Shown here piece after piece: positions 23,476-35,023 of a DNA stretch of 64,000 nucleotides. The stretch comes from Lineus longissimus (taxonomy: Eukaryota > Nemertea > Pilidiophora > Heteronemertea > Lineidae), in the NCBI RefSeq assembly GCF_910592395.1, contig NC_088310.1, positions 3,415,501 to 3,479,500 of the forward strand, in the 5' to 3' direction. A model generated the notes under the pieces. It saw nothing but the letters and a program-made list of their open reading frames with translations. It had not been told where the DNA came from and did not search any database. Numbering within the stretch: position 1 is the first letter of the stretch; every line of letters starts with the position of its first letter. Position numbers and translations under genes: made by a program.

Positions 23476-25261
23476 CTGGTGAAATGTGTTTTTCTTCTGA
23501 TTGCCTTACCGTCGATGGGCTAAGTTGACAAAATTGATAGCCTCTTCTTAATGGTCTTTAAGTAATGTTGCTGCCGTGACGGTCAATAGGATTTGATTGG
23601 CTTTTTGGTTTGCTGTCCGTGAGACCTCGAGATAAGGGCAATTTAAATGATGAATAGACTCTATGGCTCTTTCAGCGGTTCGTTCAATACGCTTCATGGA
23701 TTTTGGAAATTATCACAGAACTAGTGTTTGCATTTGCGAAGTTGATATTTACGTCAGGCTTTTTACAAGGTAAATCACTTTTAGTACTTCTTTGAATGAA
23801 GCCACTTCTAAATGGTGTAATCTTTCTTTCAAAAGCATTTATTTGTCGTTGATGAATTCATAGTATTATCACTGTATTGGCAGGTTATGTGGTTCTGGTT
23901 TCTGATGAGTTATTGACTTCGATAAACACTATTCAATTTGTCTCGCATTTCGTGCCCCCATATAGTAGTTATTCGATACTTTTCATCTATTCAGGACATC
24001 TTGCTGTTTTATTGCGTTTGCAACTTCAGGTTAACCATCTTACTTTCATTGGTTGACTATATGAAAAGTTTTATAGGGTACTGCCATGGTTATCACCAGT
24101 TGCAGGTTATCCTGATTTAAGGAGCTGTTTTGATTTTCTTTGGAGTTTGGCCACTTCGCCTTTCGTGTTGGTTATCATATCACAAGTATCCCAGCAAAAG
24201 CTTCGAAAATTTCAAATTAGAACATATTAAACACACACCTGTACATATTTGGTCACTGGCCTGCCAGGGGGCCATTTTGATATCCCTAGTCGAGACTGCA
24301 TTGACCAACATTTCGACAGGATTAATCTACCAGTGAAGAACTTGCTGTCTGTCCCGTGGCCTTTGATTATAATTTCCATCGGTCGAAAATTTGTCTGTTG
24401 ATCTTATCTTTTTTACTTACTTACAATGACTTGTAACACTTATATTTTTTTAAACAAGCCTGACAGTAACAATCACCATAATCTGACATGAGAGAGTAGG
24501 AAATCGACCAACTTCAACGTCTTTGCATGGTCATATTTGTGTAGTGAAATCGATTCTCCAGGGTGGATTTAGCCTTTGAATCTTTCAATTGAATTATGTT
24601 GGTATTAAGCATTTCGCCTTGGGGGAATTAGCAACTTGATATTTTCTTGCGCGGTATCTTAAAAAGAGATTGAAGCTTTAGAATAATCGATGATTGATTG
24701 AAGAGAGGATCTTTTTGGAAGACCGTTCAGTCCATGATTTCGGGAAGGTAACAGTTTTGATAAAGTGAGCATTCACCATGTTGAGAACATCCCCGGATTC
24801 GAAGAGAATGTAAAACTGCTTCATTGGTTGATGCAGAATTGAACTTGGTGTTCTCAAACTCATTGGCCTATATAATCACATTGAACACTTTGAATGGCAT
24901 TGAACTACCATGTGCACGATATCACCTGTGTTCTTGATAATCAGAAACGGTCTTAGATGGGTGAAACTTGAGTATTTCTATTAAGTGTACAACTTCTCAA
25001 AGACCTAGTATGATAGCCCTCAAAATCTGAAGAAAAGAAGTTGGCCGTGAGCTTCTTGCTTAAGGCTATTTGGTTGTTCTTTTATGCAAGAAAGCAGTTA
25101 GTCACCTCAACTTGTTCCTTCAAACAGAACAATGTCGTATGGTTCCCGCGTGATTATTCGATAACACCATGGTCAGATATGGGCAAACCGTGTAACCTTG
25201 GGATATTTGCGATTATCTAACGTGGATCAGATTCACGATGACCTTGAGTTCTGACCTTGAA
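23476..25261. other. Unassigned noncoding stretch
   Basis: No gene, RNA or repeat could be supported. ORFs are at most 68 codons and featureless. Confidence 0.5.
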
Positions 25262-25520
25262 AGTGAGGTCAATCAGGTGACCTAATTGTGTGAGCTAAAT
25301 AGTATTCACATATATGGTCACTCTGCGTGTTTGGCTCACACCTCCTTAACCCCATTCAACCTAGGCCTTTGATTTTTATTGCCCTGTTTTGGGAAGCCCT
25401 GGTATCTTACACAAGGTTCTTCAGAAATCCGACCTTTCGGGAAAAAGTCGGACTTTTGTCGGATAAATCAAGGAAAAGTTAGAGAAACCGTTAAGAAGTC
25501 GGAAAACCCTCCTACAAGTG
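25262..25520 (+). mobile_element. Foldback repeat family, copy 3 (starts in core)
   Basis: It begins at the core (GGTGACCTAATTGTGTGAGC), continues through TTTGGCTCACACCTCCTTAA and TTGGGAAGCCCTGG, and ends at CCTCCTACAAGTG. The entire left arm is absent. Confidence 0.9.
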
Positions 25521-27170
25521 TAACTAGCTAGTTGACCACATCCTTCCTCTTAGATTTGAAGGATTCTTAACTGGATCGTCTTTTATAAGCAACCAACATT
25601 TGTTTCACAGTGTATATCGTAACATCTCAGAAAAAAAGCTATGGGTCGATTGTAGTGTGAGTACTGCGCCTAATGCAATCCTGCAAAGTTGATTCTGTTA
25701 CTCGTCTTGAATTCTCCTTTTTTCCGACGGAAGATGTTTTATGATATTTGCTTACAAATCAGCTTGGAAAAGTTTTGATGGATATTATCATGTTGAGTTT
25801 GATTCATTCGCGTAGAGATGCCCGAAAGGTGAGATCGGTTTTCGCGGTAACGCACCGTAAATGTCATAGAATATTTGTAAGGTTTCTGTGGCAGTTATGT
25901 TATGCCGTTATTTTTTTACCATTTTGACTTCGCACTCGTGTTGTGTGAGGGTTTTTTCAATATGTTCAATATCTGTTGACTGAGGCAAATGACGGGTTGT
26001 GGAGTTTGAGTAGAGTATGTTAGCTGGAAAGCAGCCCTGTGTTCGACTTATAGCGGAGCAAAGCTCATTTGCGAGATGTAAATTGATACCAGCTATTGTA
26101 AGCGGTTCGCTCGAGGGTGATGACCTTCGACTACGTTACGTACCTCTGCTTTTTCCGTCCTCAGGTACCCTACCAGTAGACTACAATGCTCGAATGTACA
26201 CAATGTATTATAAGACCCTTCATTGATGAAGACTTGAGGTACTTTTTGTGCCAATCCTGTAGTTTATGTATCATTCCTTCATCTGTAACAGTTTCGTGCG
26301 CACATCTCCAGATGAAAGGGTAAAAATCCACCGAGAAAGAAATTCTGCATTTAAAGATGTAAAGAGATGAATTCAGCGCCGTGAAAGAGTCACGCCATAG
26401 CACCGAGGTCATTTTGTAGCAACTGGTGCGACCAAGCTGACGCTCACCACCTGGATTCGGTAGTAAACTGTTGAAAATGATAAGAATCCCGCGCCAAAGT
26501 TTTCAAAAAAGGAGTAATTAATTAAGTTATTTCCGAATGATACGCACCTAAATGTACATGAATATCATGTCAGTCCCTCAAAACCTCATCATGCTCAATC
26601 ATAGTGTCATCACCTTTTACAACAGTCCTGTAGTTCTCGATAGTGAAAGAAAATGATTCATTGCCAGAACAGAATTACATAATTAACGGCAGCAATGGTG
26701 TGCATGGCCATTTTCCTAATGGACAATTAGCGTAAAATTGGCGGAAATAATGTCTGCCTGCTCCGTAAATGTGAAGATTTATCGGAAGTTACAACACAAA
26801 ATGTTAATAAGTGTCAGTTCCTTGCCTTCCTTAAAGTGTGGAACAATTTGAAACTACGTTAATTTTGTAACCCTACAAAATGAAGGTCGCCTTGTAGCAA
26901 GTTAGGAAGCCAAATTTGGAGAGTAATGTTTGTTTAGCCCAGTAACTTAGCAGTATTGCTTATATTTGAAAGTGATAGGCTCCCCGGAGTATTCTAAAAT
27001 GGATGATTGGCCCCAACTGAAGATGCAAATGCTCTATCCTGTCCGTGGGTATTCTCTAACCTTGACGGAAACCCTCAGGGACTGACACAGGTCACATTAT
27101 TCACGTATATGAATATCCCTGTTTGTATTGAATAACGTTATTGTATGGCCAATTCAAGAAGGCAGCAGAA
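25521..27170. other. Unassigned noncoding stretch
   Basis: No gene or repeat was recognised. ORFs of 69 and 80 codons (26017-26226 +, 26170-26412 -) overlap on opposite strands and have no domain features. Confidence 0.45.
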
Positions 27171-27379
27171 AGGGTCAGTATGGATATTTGGTTCACACCT
27201 CATCAACCCCATTCAACATAGGCGTTTGATCTTTATTGCCCAAATTAGGGAAGTCCTAGTATTTTTCACACCTTTTCTAGAAATCCGACCCTTCAGGGGC
27301 AGTGTCGGACTTTTGTCGGATAAATCAAGAAATAAATGTTAGAGAAACCGTTAAGAAGTCGGAAAGGCCTCCTGCTGGT
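27171..27379 (+). mobile_element. Foldback repeat family, copy 4 (starts late in core)
   Basis: It begins with degraded core (GGGTCAGTATGGATATTTGG), followed by TTCACACCTCATCAACCCC, the TTTCTAGAAATCCGACC block and GTGTCGGACTTTTGTCGGA. It ends at CCTCCTGCTGGT, a decayed form of the right terminus. Confidence 0.85.
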
Positions 27380-27509
27380 AATTTGAAGGGATGCCTGAAC
27401 GAATCCAGTAAGCGACATTGCATTCGTTTTAAGAAAAACCGGACTTCTTTTTTTTACCAATACCTGGTCGCACAAGGTGCATTAGGCATTGTACTTACTG
27501 GGTTCATGC

Positions 27510-27920
27510 TATATTAAGCGGCCTGCTGTTTTGGCCGAGTACTTTTGAGGGCACTTTCAATATCTAAAAATGGTACCATGTAGAGTGATGCTATTGATCT
27601 TAGCTGCTGTTTAGGAGGGATTTGAACCGACAACATTTCCGTTCTGAGTATTAGGGTGGGGCAGTGTAAAAACCAATGTTTGTAATTAACCTCTTTCATC
27701 TCTTAGGTCATGCGTTCGACTCCCAACGCAAACGATGCACATCTCAAGCGTTAGAAGGGCGACTCTCTCTGCCCAATGTGGCCCGGTTTCCTCTTCCATC
27801 CAATTACTGAGAACAGAGCGCACAGTGGCACAGCTCTCAACTCAATAATACGCCACTTCACTCCAGACAAAGTGAAACTGGCCGTTGCTGTCGACTGAAC
27901 AGCATTTGGCTGCAGGTGGT
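27510..27920. mobile_element. Two degenerate tRNA-like SINE fragments in opposite orientation
   Basis: On the minus strand, GGTTCAAATCC (complement of 27618-27628) is a good box B. On the plus strand, GCGTTCGACTCC at 27712-27723 is a box B variant, followed by a body with TGGCCCGGTTTCCTCTTCC. No convincing box A accompanies either one, so both are old or truncated. The outer limits are approximate. A GAGATAAA/TTTATCTC hairpin lies just beyond the second fragment. Confidence 0.35.
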
Positions 27921-30900
27921 CATGACAACTTTTGAGATAAAATTAATTTATCTCAACCATTTTACTGAAAATGGCAGTAGACTAATAAGTTTTGGAAATC
28001 ATCGGTATCAGCCCTGTGGTCAGATAGAATTGGCATCAAAGGAGGCGGTCATGTTACAGATACTATACCGGTAAACAGGAAATTTCACTATAATACCGAT
28101 AAACTGTATAGATATATACAAATTCATGCCATGCATGGGTTCTTTAATGTGTTATGAAGTCCATCTCAATCTATTCTCCAAAGACTGACTAGTGTCGTCA
28201 TTTTAAAGGTCGTGTCAGCCCATGTCGAAAACTCTTTCTATCTTAGCTTCAAGTACCTACTTCTGCCAGAGCACAAATCGTTGGTTAAAAACATCTGAAG
28301 CAATAAATTGGCTTCACAACGAGAACCGTTTGTGAATAAGAAGCTGTGGTGTGTGGGTGGTGACATTTCTTAATGGCAAATTGGCGGTATCAAATTAGCT
28401 TCTTCTCATCGAGATCAAGAGTATCGCTTTGCGACCTCAACATGTACTTCAGGAGGTTGTTATGACAGAGAAGTAATTTTAAAACTTCTACTAATTTCTT
28501 CTGAAAAAAGTTGAGAAATACTTGGCCATCCAAAACTCTCAATGGTTCATATGTTACCTCCAATTGATAGAAAACTGTTCCCTCTGCCGGCTTCAGATAT
28601 GTTACTTTGCTCCATCAATATAGATCTTGTTCGCTCTCTGAAGATATTTCATCTGTTCTTAGCCTTGAGTGGGTACTCCAAGCGAGGGCATGACATTTGG
28701 AGAGCTGTCTTATCATGTTTGCAGTCTCCTTCACTTCAACGTGGTCAACAATAGCTCTGTGGTTTTGTGCGATGAGTGTGTTTTTTCTTCTTAGAAGTAC
28801 TGCATACTTATAGTTGCTGACCATTCACATTTGATGTGATATCAATGATAGTCCATTCATGATATATAGGATGTTATGACTGATATCAAAAACGTATCAC
28901 TTGAAATCAATTTTCAAAAACGGACTCTTATACCTGTAGCAACCTGATTATTATCAATTATCCTAGAACATGTGACATGACATTCCATTCAGTGTCAATC
29001 TTTGCGGCTTTGATATTCCATTCATCAGATTCAGCGTATCCCAGGGCTCTCATCAGTGCAAAGTCGATCAGACTTTTTAAAATTTCATCGCACGGGAACG
29101 AACAGATGTGTGTGCTGAAATTAGTTCTTGGTTGCTTCTCTTTTGAACTATCACGACATTCATGCACGCTCGCGGTTGAGTATCTTTTAGATTTCGTGTC
29201 ATGACATTTGCTATGTTTTATAGAAACGGCATTCAAAAAATGCTAGTTTGTGAAAATGTTGCTGTTGGCAAAGTCTTCCTTTAAATTGTGAGATTCGATT
29301 ACAGTTAATTTGCCTTCGTAACACATGGTGGAATATGCTCTGTGGTGAACAGGGTTTGAGGAATCAATACCGAGCTGTGGGTTCTTGTTTGGAGATTATG
29401 GAGATTTGGCTGATTTGATGTGCGAGCCAAGAGTTTTTAATGCAATTTGAGGTCTAGCAATGTGGTTCTAGAAGCAGTGAGGTATCAATTTCTAATTGAA
29501 TAGGTCGCAAAGTTAACATTTGCCATCAAAGTTAAACTTAGTGGTCCTTGCTTGCGACACCAAGGACTGCTGAGAGCAAAATACAAACATTAATATCTTG
29601 TGACCATGGCCCAACACCCTGACTAACCAACATTTTCTCTCAAGTCATTCTTCAACAATACATTTCACAACATAAAGTGGTGTCAGAGTCTGGGGGGGGG
29701 GGGGGGGGGTCGGGGTCAGATGGGATTACAGATGTACCTGAAAAAATATTTGGATAAGTATTTCCTTTGCATATTCCACAAATGTATTGTATTACATTTG
29801 ATTGCAGGTGGATGTATTTTGTAGCTGTATGGGGTCAATGAGTTACAGATATTGTGTATTACAGGTTAATACTACGCTGGATGCCCCTCCACTTATATCT
29901 TGTATCTTTAATACGTAATGAAACCTTAGTTGATTTACCCTCCAGGAATTTCATTGCTCTTACTTAAGCATGGCAGTGTTTTATCTCAATATTAAGCTAT
30001 AAATGTCAAATTCTTTTTACCTGCAGCCTACAATATTACAACGAGGCGTAGTGTGCACCAATTCGAGATAAATGTAAGTACTTTTCCTCCATTTTACTGA
30101 TGTTGGCCAATTCGAATACCACCATTTCTTCTCAGTTTGAAATGCCATACACAAATAGTTGGTAGTCTCCCTCGGCTCTCTTTATGTGATACAAGGCGGG
30201 TCACATTTACGCCTCCCCTCCCCCTGTGACTCACCTAATGTCTAATGAAAAGTACCAATGGGACTAACAATTATTCTCTGAGTGATCCTTGATCTGCCTC
30301 CTATTCATGGCACATTTAACAGCATTTGCCTAGGCACTGAATCGTGTAACCTAGGTTAATAGCTATCATGCCAATAAATAGGAATATGCACTGATTTTAC
30401 CGTGGTGCAATTGGATTTGGAACGATTAATGATAATTTAATGATTTTTTTGTAATGATTTAATAGTTCAATGTGTCTTGTTGTGGCAGCAGCAAATCACC
30501 GAGGCCATTTTGCCCAAAACTCAGCTCCACACTTGCGGTGTTCGGGGAGACAACCAATATTGCAGCAGGCAAGAGGCTAAGTACAAGTAACGGGCAGTAT
30601 AAATTCCTTTGCTATTCCTTTTCACGCATTACTTTGTATAAGAGCTTGATAAATGGAGTTATATACTGATATCAGAATGTTTCTAATAGTTGATCGGTCT
30701 TCTATAAAGCATGTAAGCTGATTACCTCAGGAAAATATAAGGCATCCCTAGAGCTATGTGTAAGGACATTAACTGTTTTGTATTGGAATTGCAATAAACA
30801 CTGAGGATTGGCTCAAGAAAGTTGTATCAAAAACCCATCATGGGAAGTGCGAGGGTGGTTTGTCATCAACTTACCATTGATATTATTAGAGAAGGGATGA

Positions 30901-31112
30901 TACCTGTTATTTTTAGCGGTCTGTTTGTCTATTAATAGATCGTTATGGTATAGCTTTGGATCAGGTGACGTTTTGACTTTTCAACTTGCAGTTCTCTTAC
31001 ACTAGATTCGAATTCCATGGCCCCGGTTCGGAACTTTCTGGAGTTTAATTACAAAATGAATTCTTCGTTTATTTTAAAACCACTTCTCGCACCGTATGAT
31101 GTTCGCCTTCCA
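27921..31112. other. Stretch without supported genes; G18 run
   Basis: The main landmark is a run of 18 G at 29692-29709. ORFs up to 92 codons (28958-29236 -) overlap opposite-strand frames and lack domains. The rest is unassigned. Confidence 0.45.
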
Positions 31113-31461
31113 TCTCATGTGACCTAATTGAGTGAGCTAATTAGGATTCACACTAAGAGTCACTCTCAGTGTTTGGCTCATACCTCATTAACCCCAATCA
31201 GCATAGGCCATTGATCTTTAATGCACTATTTTGGGAAGCCCTAGTATTTTTCACAGGTTTTCTAGAAATCCGACCTTTCAGGGAAAGTCGGAAAATGTCG
31301 GATATTTGTCGGATAAATCAGAAATAAAGTTGAGAAACGTATTTTTCACAGGTCTTCTAGAAATCCGACCTTTCAGGGAAAGTCGGAAAATGTCGGATAT
31401 TTGTCGGATAAATCAGAAATAAAGTTGAGAAACGTTAAGAAGTAAAGGCCTCCTTCTAGTG
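31113..31461 (+). mobile_element. Foldback repeat family, copy 5, with internal 95-bp tandem duplication
   Basis: It starts in the core (GTGACCTAATTGAGTGAGC) and ends at CCTCCTTCTAGTG. Part of the right arm, from GTATTTTTCACAGG to GTTGAGAAACGT, is present twice in tandem (about 31244-31435, period 95). The two copies differ at only about one base, so this duplication is recent relative to family divergence. Confidence 0.9.
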
Positions 31462-32824
31462 TAATCTTGTATTCCGGTGGTCTATGGATCTGATTTCGAA
31501 TGGGAATAATGGCTGGTAATGTGTTCAGCTGTAGCTGATCAGACATTGATCTCAATTGCGTTCATCTATTACCACGATTGGCTGATCTGTACCAAACATA
31601 ATCGGACTTCACAACTAGTCGTGGTGGCTGAAGACAAGTCACTGGAAAGAAGAAGGAGAAGAGCATTTCTACAAAGATACACACATGTAGTGTCTCTGAT
31701 AATGACGCATGCGAAAAAGGAAGTTGACCAGAGCAAGTCGGATTGAAATGCAAAAGCCGAAAACGAACTTTTCAAGATATTTGTCACTAATCCACTTGTA
31801 TTAGCACCGTCTTATATGTCAATATGTGGGTAGATTACTTTTCATATGAAAGTGGAGACAGCCGAGTCATAATCTTTCTTCCGAGGACAATTTTGCTAAG
31901 TGGCTCAAGTCACGAAGTCGGGCATTCCTGTCCATCCATCTACTCCTTCCTCCTTGATTTTCATTGCGTGTTGAGGAAGTTGGCCTTTCATCAATCATTC
32001 GGTATCATCTCCCCTTGAAAGCTTTTACTACTTAGTTAAAAATAACACGGATGAACGCAAAAAACTCGTAACCTAAAATTGATGGATTGTGTCCGATTGT
32101 CATCAGATTGGAGGCGGCTCGACGGAAAGCGCTTCTCAGATGACTTCAAAGGTTACTACAACAGGCGCAGAGTTTATTTTGATACTTCCAGAAAATCTTC
32201 TTTGAAAGCCAGGGTATATTGTTGTTCAAAATGACCTTTGCCAGAGGACACCTGAGCTGGCCAGTTGGAAAGGCTATTGGTTGGCAAGGTAAAGCTGGTG
32301 AAACAGACTGCTTCATGGCCATCACGGGGCTTAAGAAAATGTTATTAACCAGATACCGGACGTTGAAGAGCTGCAGCCCTGAATATTTTTCTACCAGCTA
32401 TTTCAAATGTGTCTAATTCCAATGAAAATAATATATTACATCTTCCGCTTGCCAATACTAGTAAGAAAAATCTGAACCGCGGTTAGATGGTCATGTTGGG
32501 CTCATTGTGGTACGAATATCAGCAATTTCATATGAATTTTTGATTTCTAGTCGTCAGGGTAGTGATTTCTTGAAAGTTAGAAGATTTCATCGACATAATG
32601 TGGCCAACTGAAACCGCAGCTGAGAATTCACATTTAATGGCTGCGCAAGTCAGACATCCGTTATTGGGTGCAATCAAAATTCTCTGGGGGTATTGCTGTC
32701 GTGATATAGCCCGTGATGGAATCATTGACTGTGATACTGCTTTAAAGGGACGAATATGTATTGACGGCTTGGCTTTATATTATTCAAGGTCTGTTGAAAG
32801 CGCCTGTAGGCGAATGAATGCAGG
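31462..32824. other. Unassigned noncoding stretch
   Basis: No gene could be supported. A 108-codon frame starting at 32598 runs into foldback copy 6 and takes its last third from that element, so it is not taken as a gene. Confidence 0.45.
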
Positions 32825-33111
32825 CATTGGTAGGAGGCTTTTTCTGACTGATTTCTTAACGGTTTCTCTACAACTTTTCCTGATTTATCCGAAAAAAGGC
32901 TGGCATTGTGTGACTTTTCCCTGAAAGGTCGGATTTCTAGAAAATCTGTGAAAAATACTAGGGCTTACCAAAGTAGGGCATTAAAGATTAAAGGCGTATG
33001 TTGAATGGGTGTTTTTAGAAATCCGACATTTCAGGGAAAGTCGGACTTTTATCGGATTAATAGGAAAGTTAGAGAAACCTTTAAGAAGTCGGAAAGAGCC
33101 TCCGACTAGTG
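32825..33111 (+). mobile_element. Foldback repeat family, copy 6 (both arms, core deleted)
   Basis: The left arm begins CATTGGTAGGAGGC, the inverted form of the right terminus, and runs to about 33004. Without the usual core it passes directly into a shortened right arm (TTAGAAATCCGACATTTCAG) ending TCCGACTAGTG. It can fold into a long hairpin. Flanking bases do not give a clear target duplication. Confidence 0.9.
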
Positions 33112-33701
33112 ATGATGAAGGAGCTAGTTATTGGTACAATTGACTTTGACCTTGATTTCGGTGATAGTTCTCAATGAATATGTTTTCCAATGAAATAGCA
33201 TCATCATATACAATTTCAAGATGTATTTCAAATTTTAGATTTTATTAAAAACCATCAACCACGATCAAGACATATCACGGCTGGCGTAAAAAAATTAATA
33301 TCATTTATTACACATCTATTTATTCATAACCGGTCGTTCCTTATCTGCATCATGGCAGGACCTCTTTAACAAAATAAGACCGTAGAATGGACATAAAACC
33401 TCTTGCCTCCTTACCAGTTGTTGCATTGTTGCTTCATCCTCAAGAGATGAATACAATAATTATCTCCAATCTCCTAAATGAGTCCTGTGGGTATTTTGCA
33501 TTCAGATTGTCGACTCACAGTCTTCGGACAACAAAGGATTATACGAGGAAAAACCTGGTGAAGAACTACTATATTTCTGTGTGATTACTGCGCTGACCTT
33601 GAGGGGACTCTACAGTAACCTTCATGCCGTCTACCCTGATTACTGACGATCGTCGTTTACATGAGTCAATAATAATGCCTGACACCCACAAGCATTTGTC
33701 A
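33112..33701. other. Unassigned noncoding stretch
   Basis: Nothing supportable was seen. The 65-codon frame at 33387-33584 shows no domain. Confidence 0.5.
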
Positions 33702-33710
33702 ACGAAGTTG
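33702..33710 (+). repeat. Target site duplication, left copy (9 bp)
   Basis: ACGAAGTTG immediately precedes the left terminal inverted repeat and is repeated exactly at 34664-34672 after the right one. Confidence 0.95.
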
Positions 33711-34663
33711 CAAGGAGGATACCGCGGTGACGTCACGGCTTTTCCAAGATGGCGCTGCATATTGTAAACAAACTCGATCCACGGCCAAGGGAAAATCAAG
33801 TCATCAAAAAAGTTAGATTTTTCGCATCAAATCATAGTTATTAGTACTTTTCTGCTATGAAATAAGTCTTCAGACAATAAGCTATCATTTGAATAATGAA
33901 AAGTGCTGTTTTGATGGGGAAAAATAGGGTTTTTTAAACCAAATAGCCGGCACCGATCTTCCAAAATTAGCGATGGTTTCAAAACAGTCTCCCAGATATG
34001 GGGCAATCTCTTCATTATCATAATGGGATTTGGAGGCATGTTTACAGATTTTACAAGTTCGAGACCTGTAGTACCTAAAACTCGTATAGATCCCCATAGA
34101 TCCCCTCTATTTGTCGAGTTAGCGCCCCTGTAAGATCATGCATTTTCGGACACTAGAACGAAATCTTCCTGCGGATATCGCGGTTTCGGTGATGATATAA
34201 GGAGAAATTGACTGTTCTTAGAGTTGTATGGGACAGAAATGAGTTCATACTTCATGAATACATGAATATATTATGATATGGGCGGGCTTCTAAGTCAAAA
34301 CAATAACAAACTCAACTGCATCTCTACCGTGTATCGCGTAGTGCATTGCCTAGTGTATTTCGTAGTGTATTTTAGCGGAGACATTATTTCCCATTATTTG
34401 CGCACTTTGGCCACGCCAAACGTCTTTTTTATTCGTGGAAGTTAATCTGCTCTGTAAATTTTATTCTACACAGGAAGAATCCATACTAGGTATTGCAATA
34501 TTTCATGTCTATTGGTGTTTTTGTGTACAGGAGCGCACCAGACAGTGAGACGTGGAGATGTGTTCAGTGCTGGTGCTGTCAGTAGACTGAATCTGATTGG
34601 CCATAGCGATCATTAATATGGGTCGGGATCACGTGATGTGACGTCACCGCGGTATCCTCCTTG
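33711..34663. mobile_element. Complete non-autonomous DNA transposon, 953 bp
   Basis: Perfect 26-bp terminal inverted repeats run inward from each end. The left starts CAAGGAGGATACCGCGGTGA and the right ends in its exact complement. A perfect 9-bp direct duplication (ACGAAGTTG) flanks it. Internally, AAGATGGCGCTG lies near the left end and short TAGTGTATT-type repeats near 34337-34372. The longest internal frames (two overlapping 70-codon minus-strand ORFs, 33827-34097) show no transposase motif. The element therefore needs transposase from elsewhere. A 9-bp duplication is typical of Mutator-like elements and also allowed for Merlin, so the superfamily is left open. Intact ends suggest fairly recent insertion. 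Confidence 0.93.
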
Positions 34664-34672
34664 ACGAAGTTG
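34664..34672 (+). repeat. Target site duplication, right copy (9 bp)
   Basis: ACGAAGTTG directly follows the right terminal inverted repeat and matches 33702-33710 exactly. Confidence 0.95.
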
Positions 34673-34908
34673 GTTACTTCTCACTTCAAACCTCGTTCGA
34701 GAAGAGTTAAGTTATAGGGGTACGCCGTTAAAAATGCAGTCATACCCGATGTCGTAGTGAACAGAAAGGCCTTTAACGGAGAAAGCATATCGTGACCACT
34801 CTAAGCTTGATTGATGTGAAAGTAGCCTACTACATATCACAAGTATCCAGCGCTACACCTGCCGGATATCCGGTTGTAAGTCTGATAACCCTGAGTAGGA
34901 ACAAGGGT

Positions 34909-35023
34909 CCAGGCAGGATTGAGTTGCATCTATTTGTAAAGGTACTTGGAGTACAGGCAAGGTGGATAGTGTTGGATCCATTCGAGGAGTACAGGCAGGA
35001 TAGATTTGCATCCATTCATCAAT
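34909..35023 (+). repeat. Short degenerate tandem repeat, about 40-bp period
   Basis: CAGGCAGGATTGAGTTGCATC, CAGGCAAGGTGGATAGTG and CAGGCAGGATAGATTTGCATC follow each other at roughly 40-base spacing, with GGAGTA before the second and third. It causes part of a 132-codon minus-strand frame (34853-35251), which is not taken as a gene. Confidence 0.6.

Noticed and set aside
31231-31422. 63-codon ORF with an internal repeat
   Set aside because: It lies wholly inside foldback copy 5. Its repeated peptide comes from the 95-bp tandem duplication.
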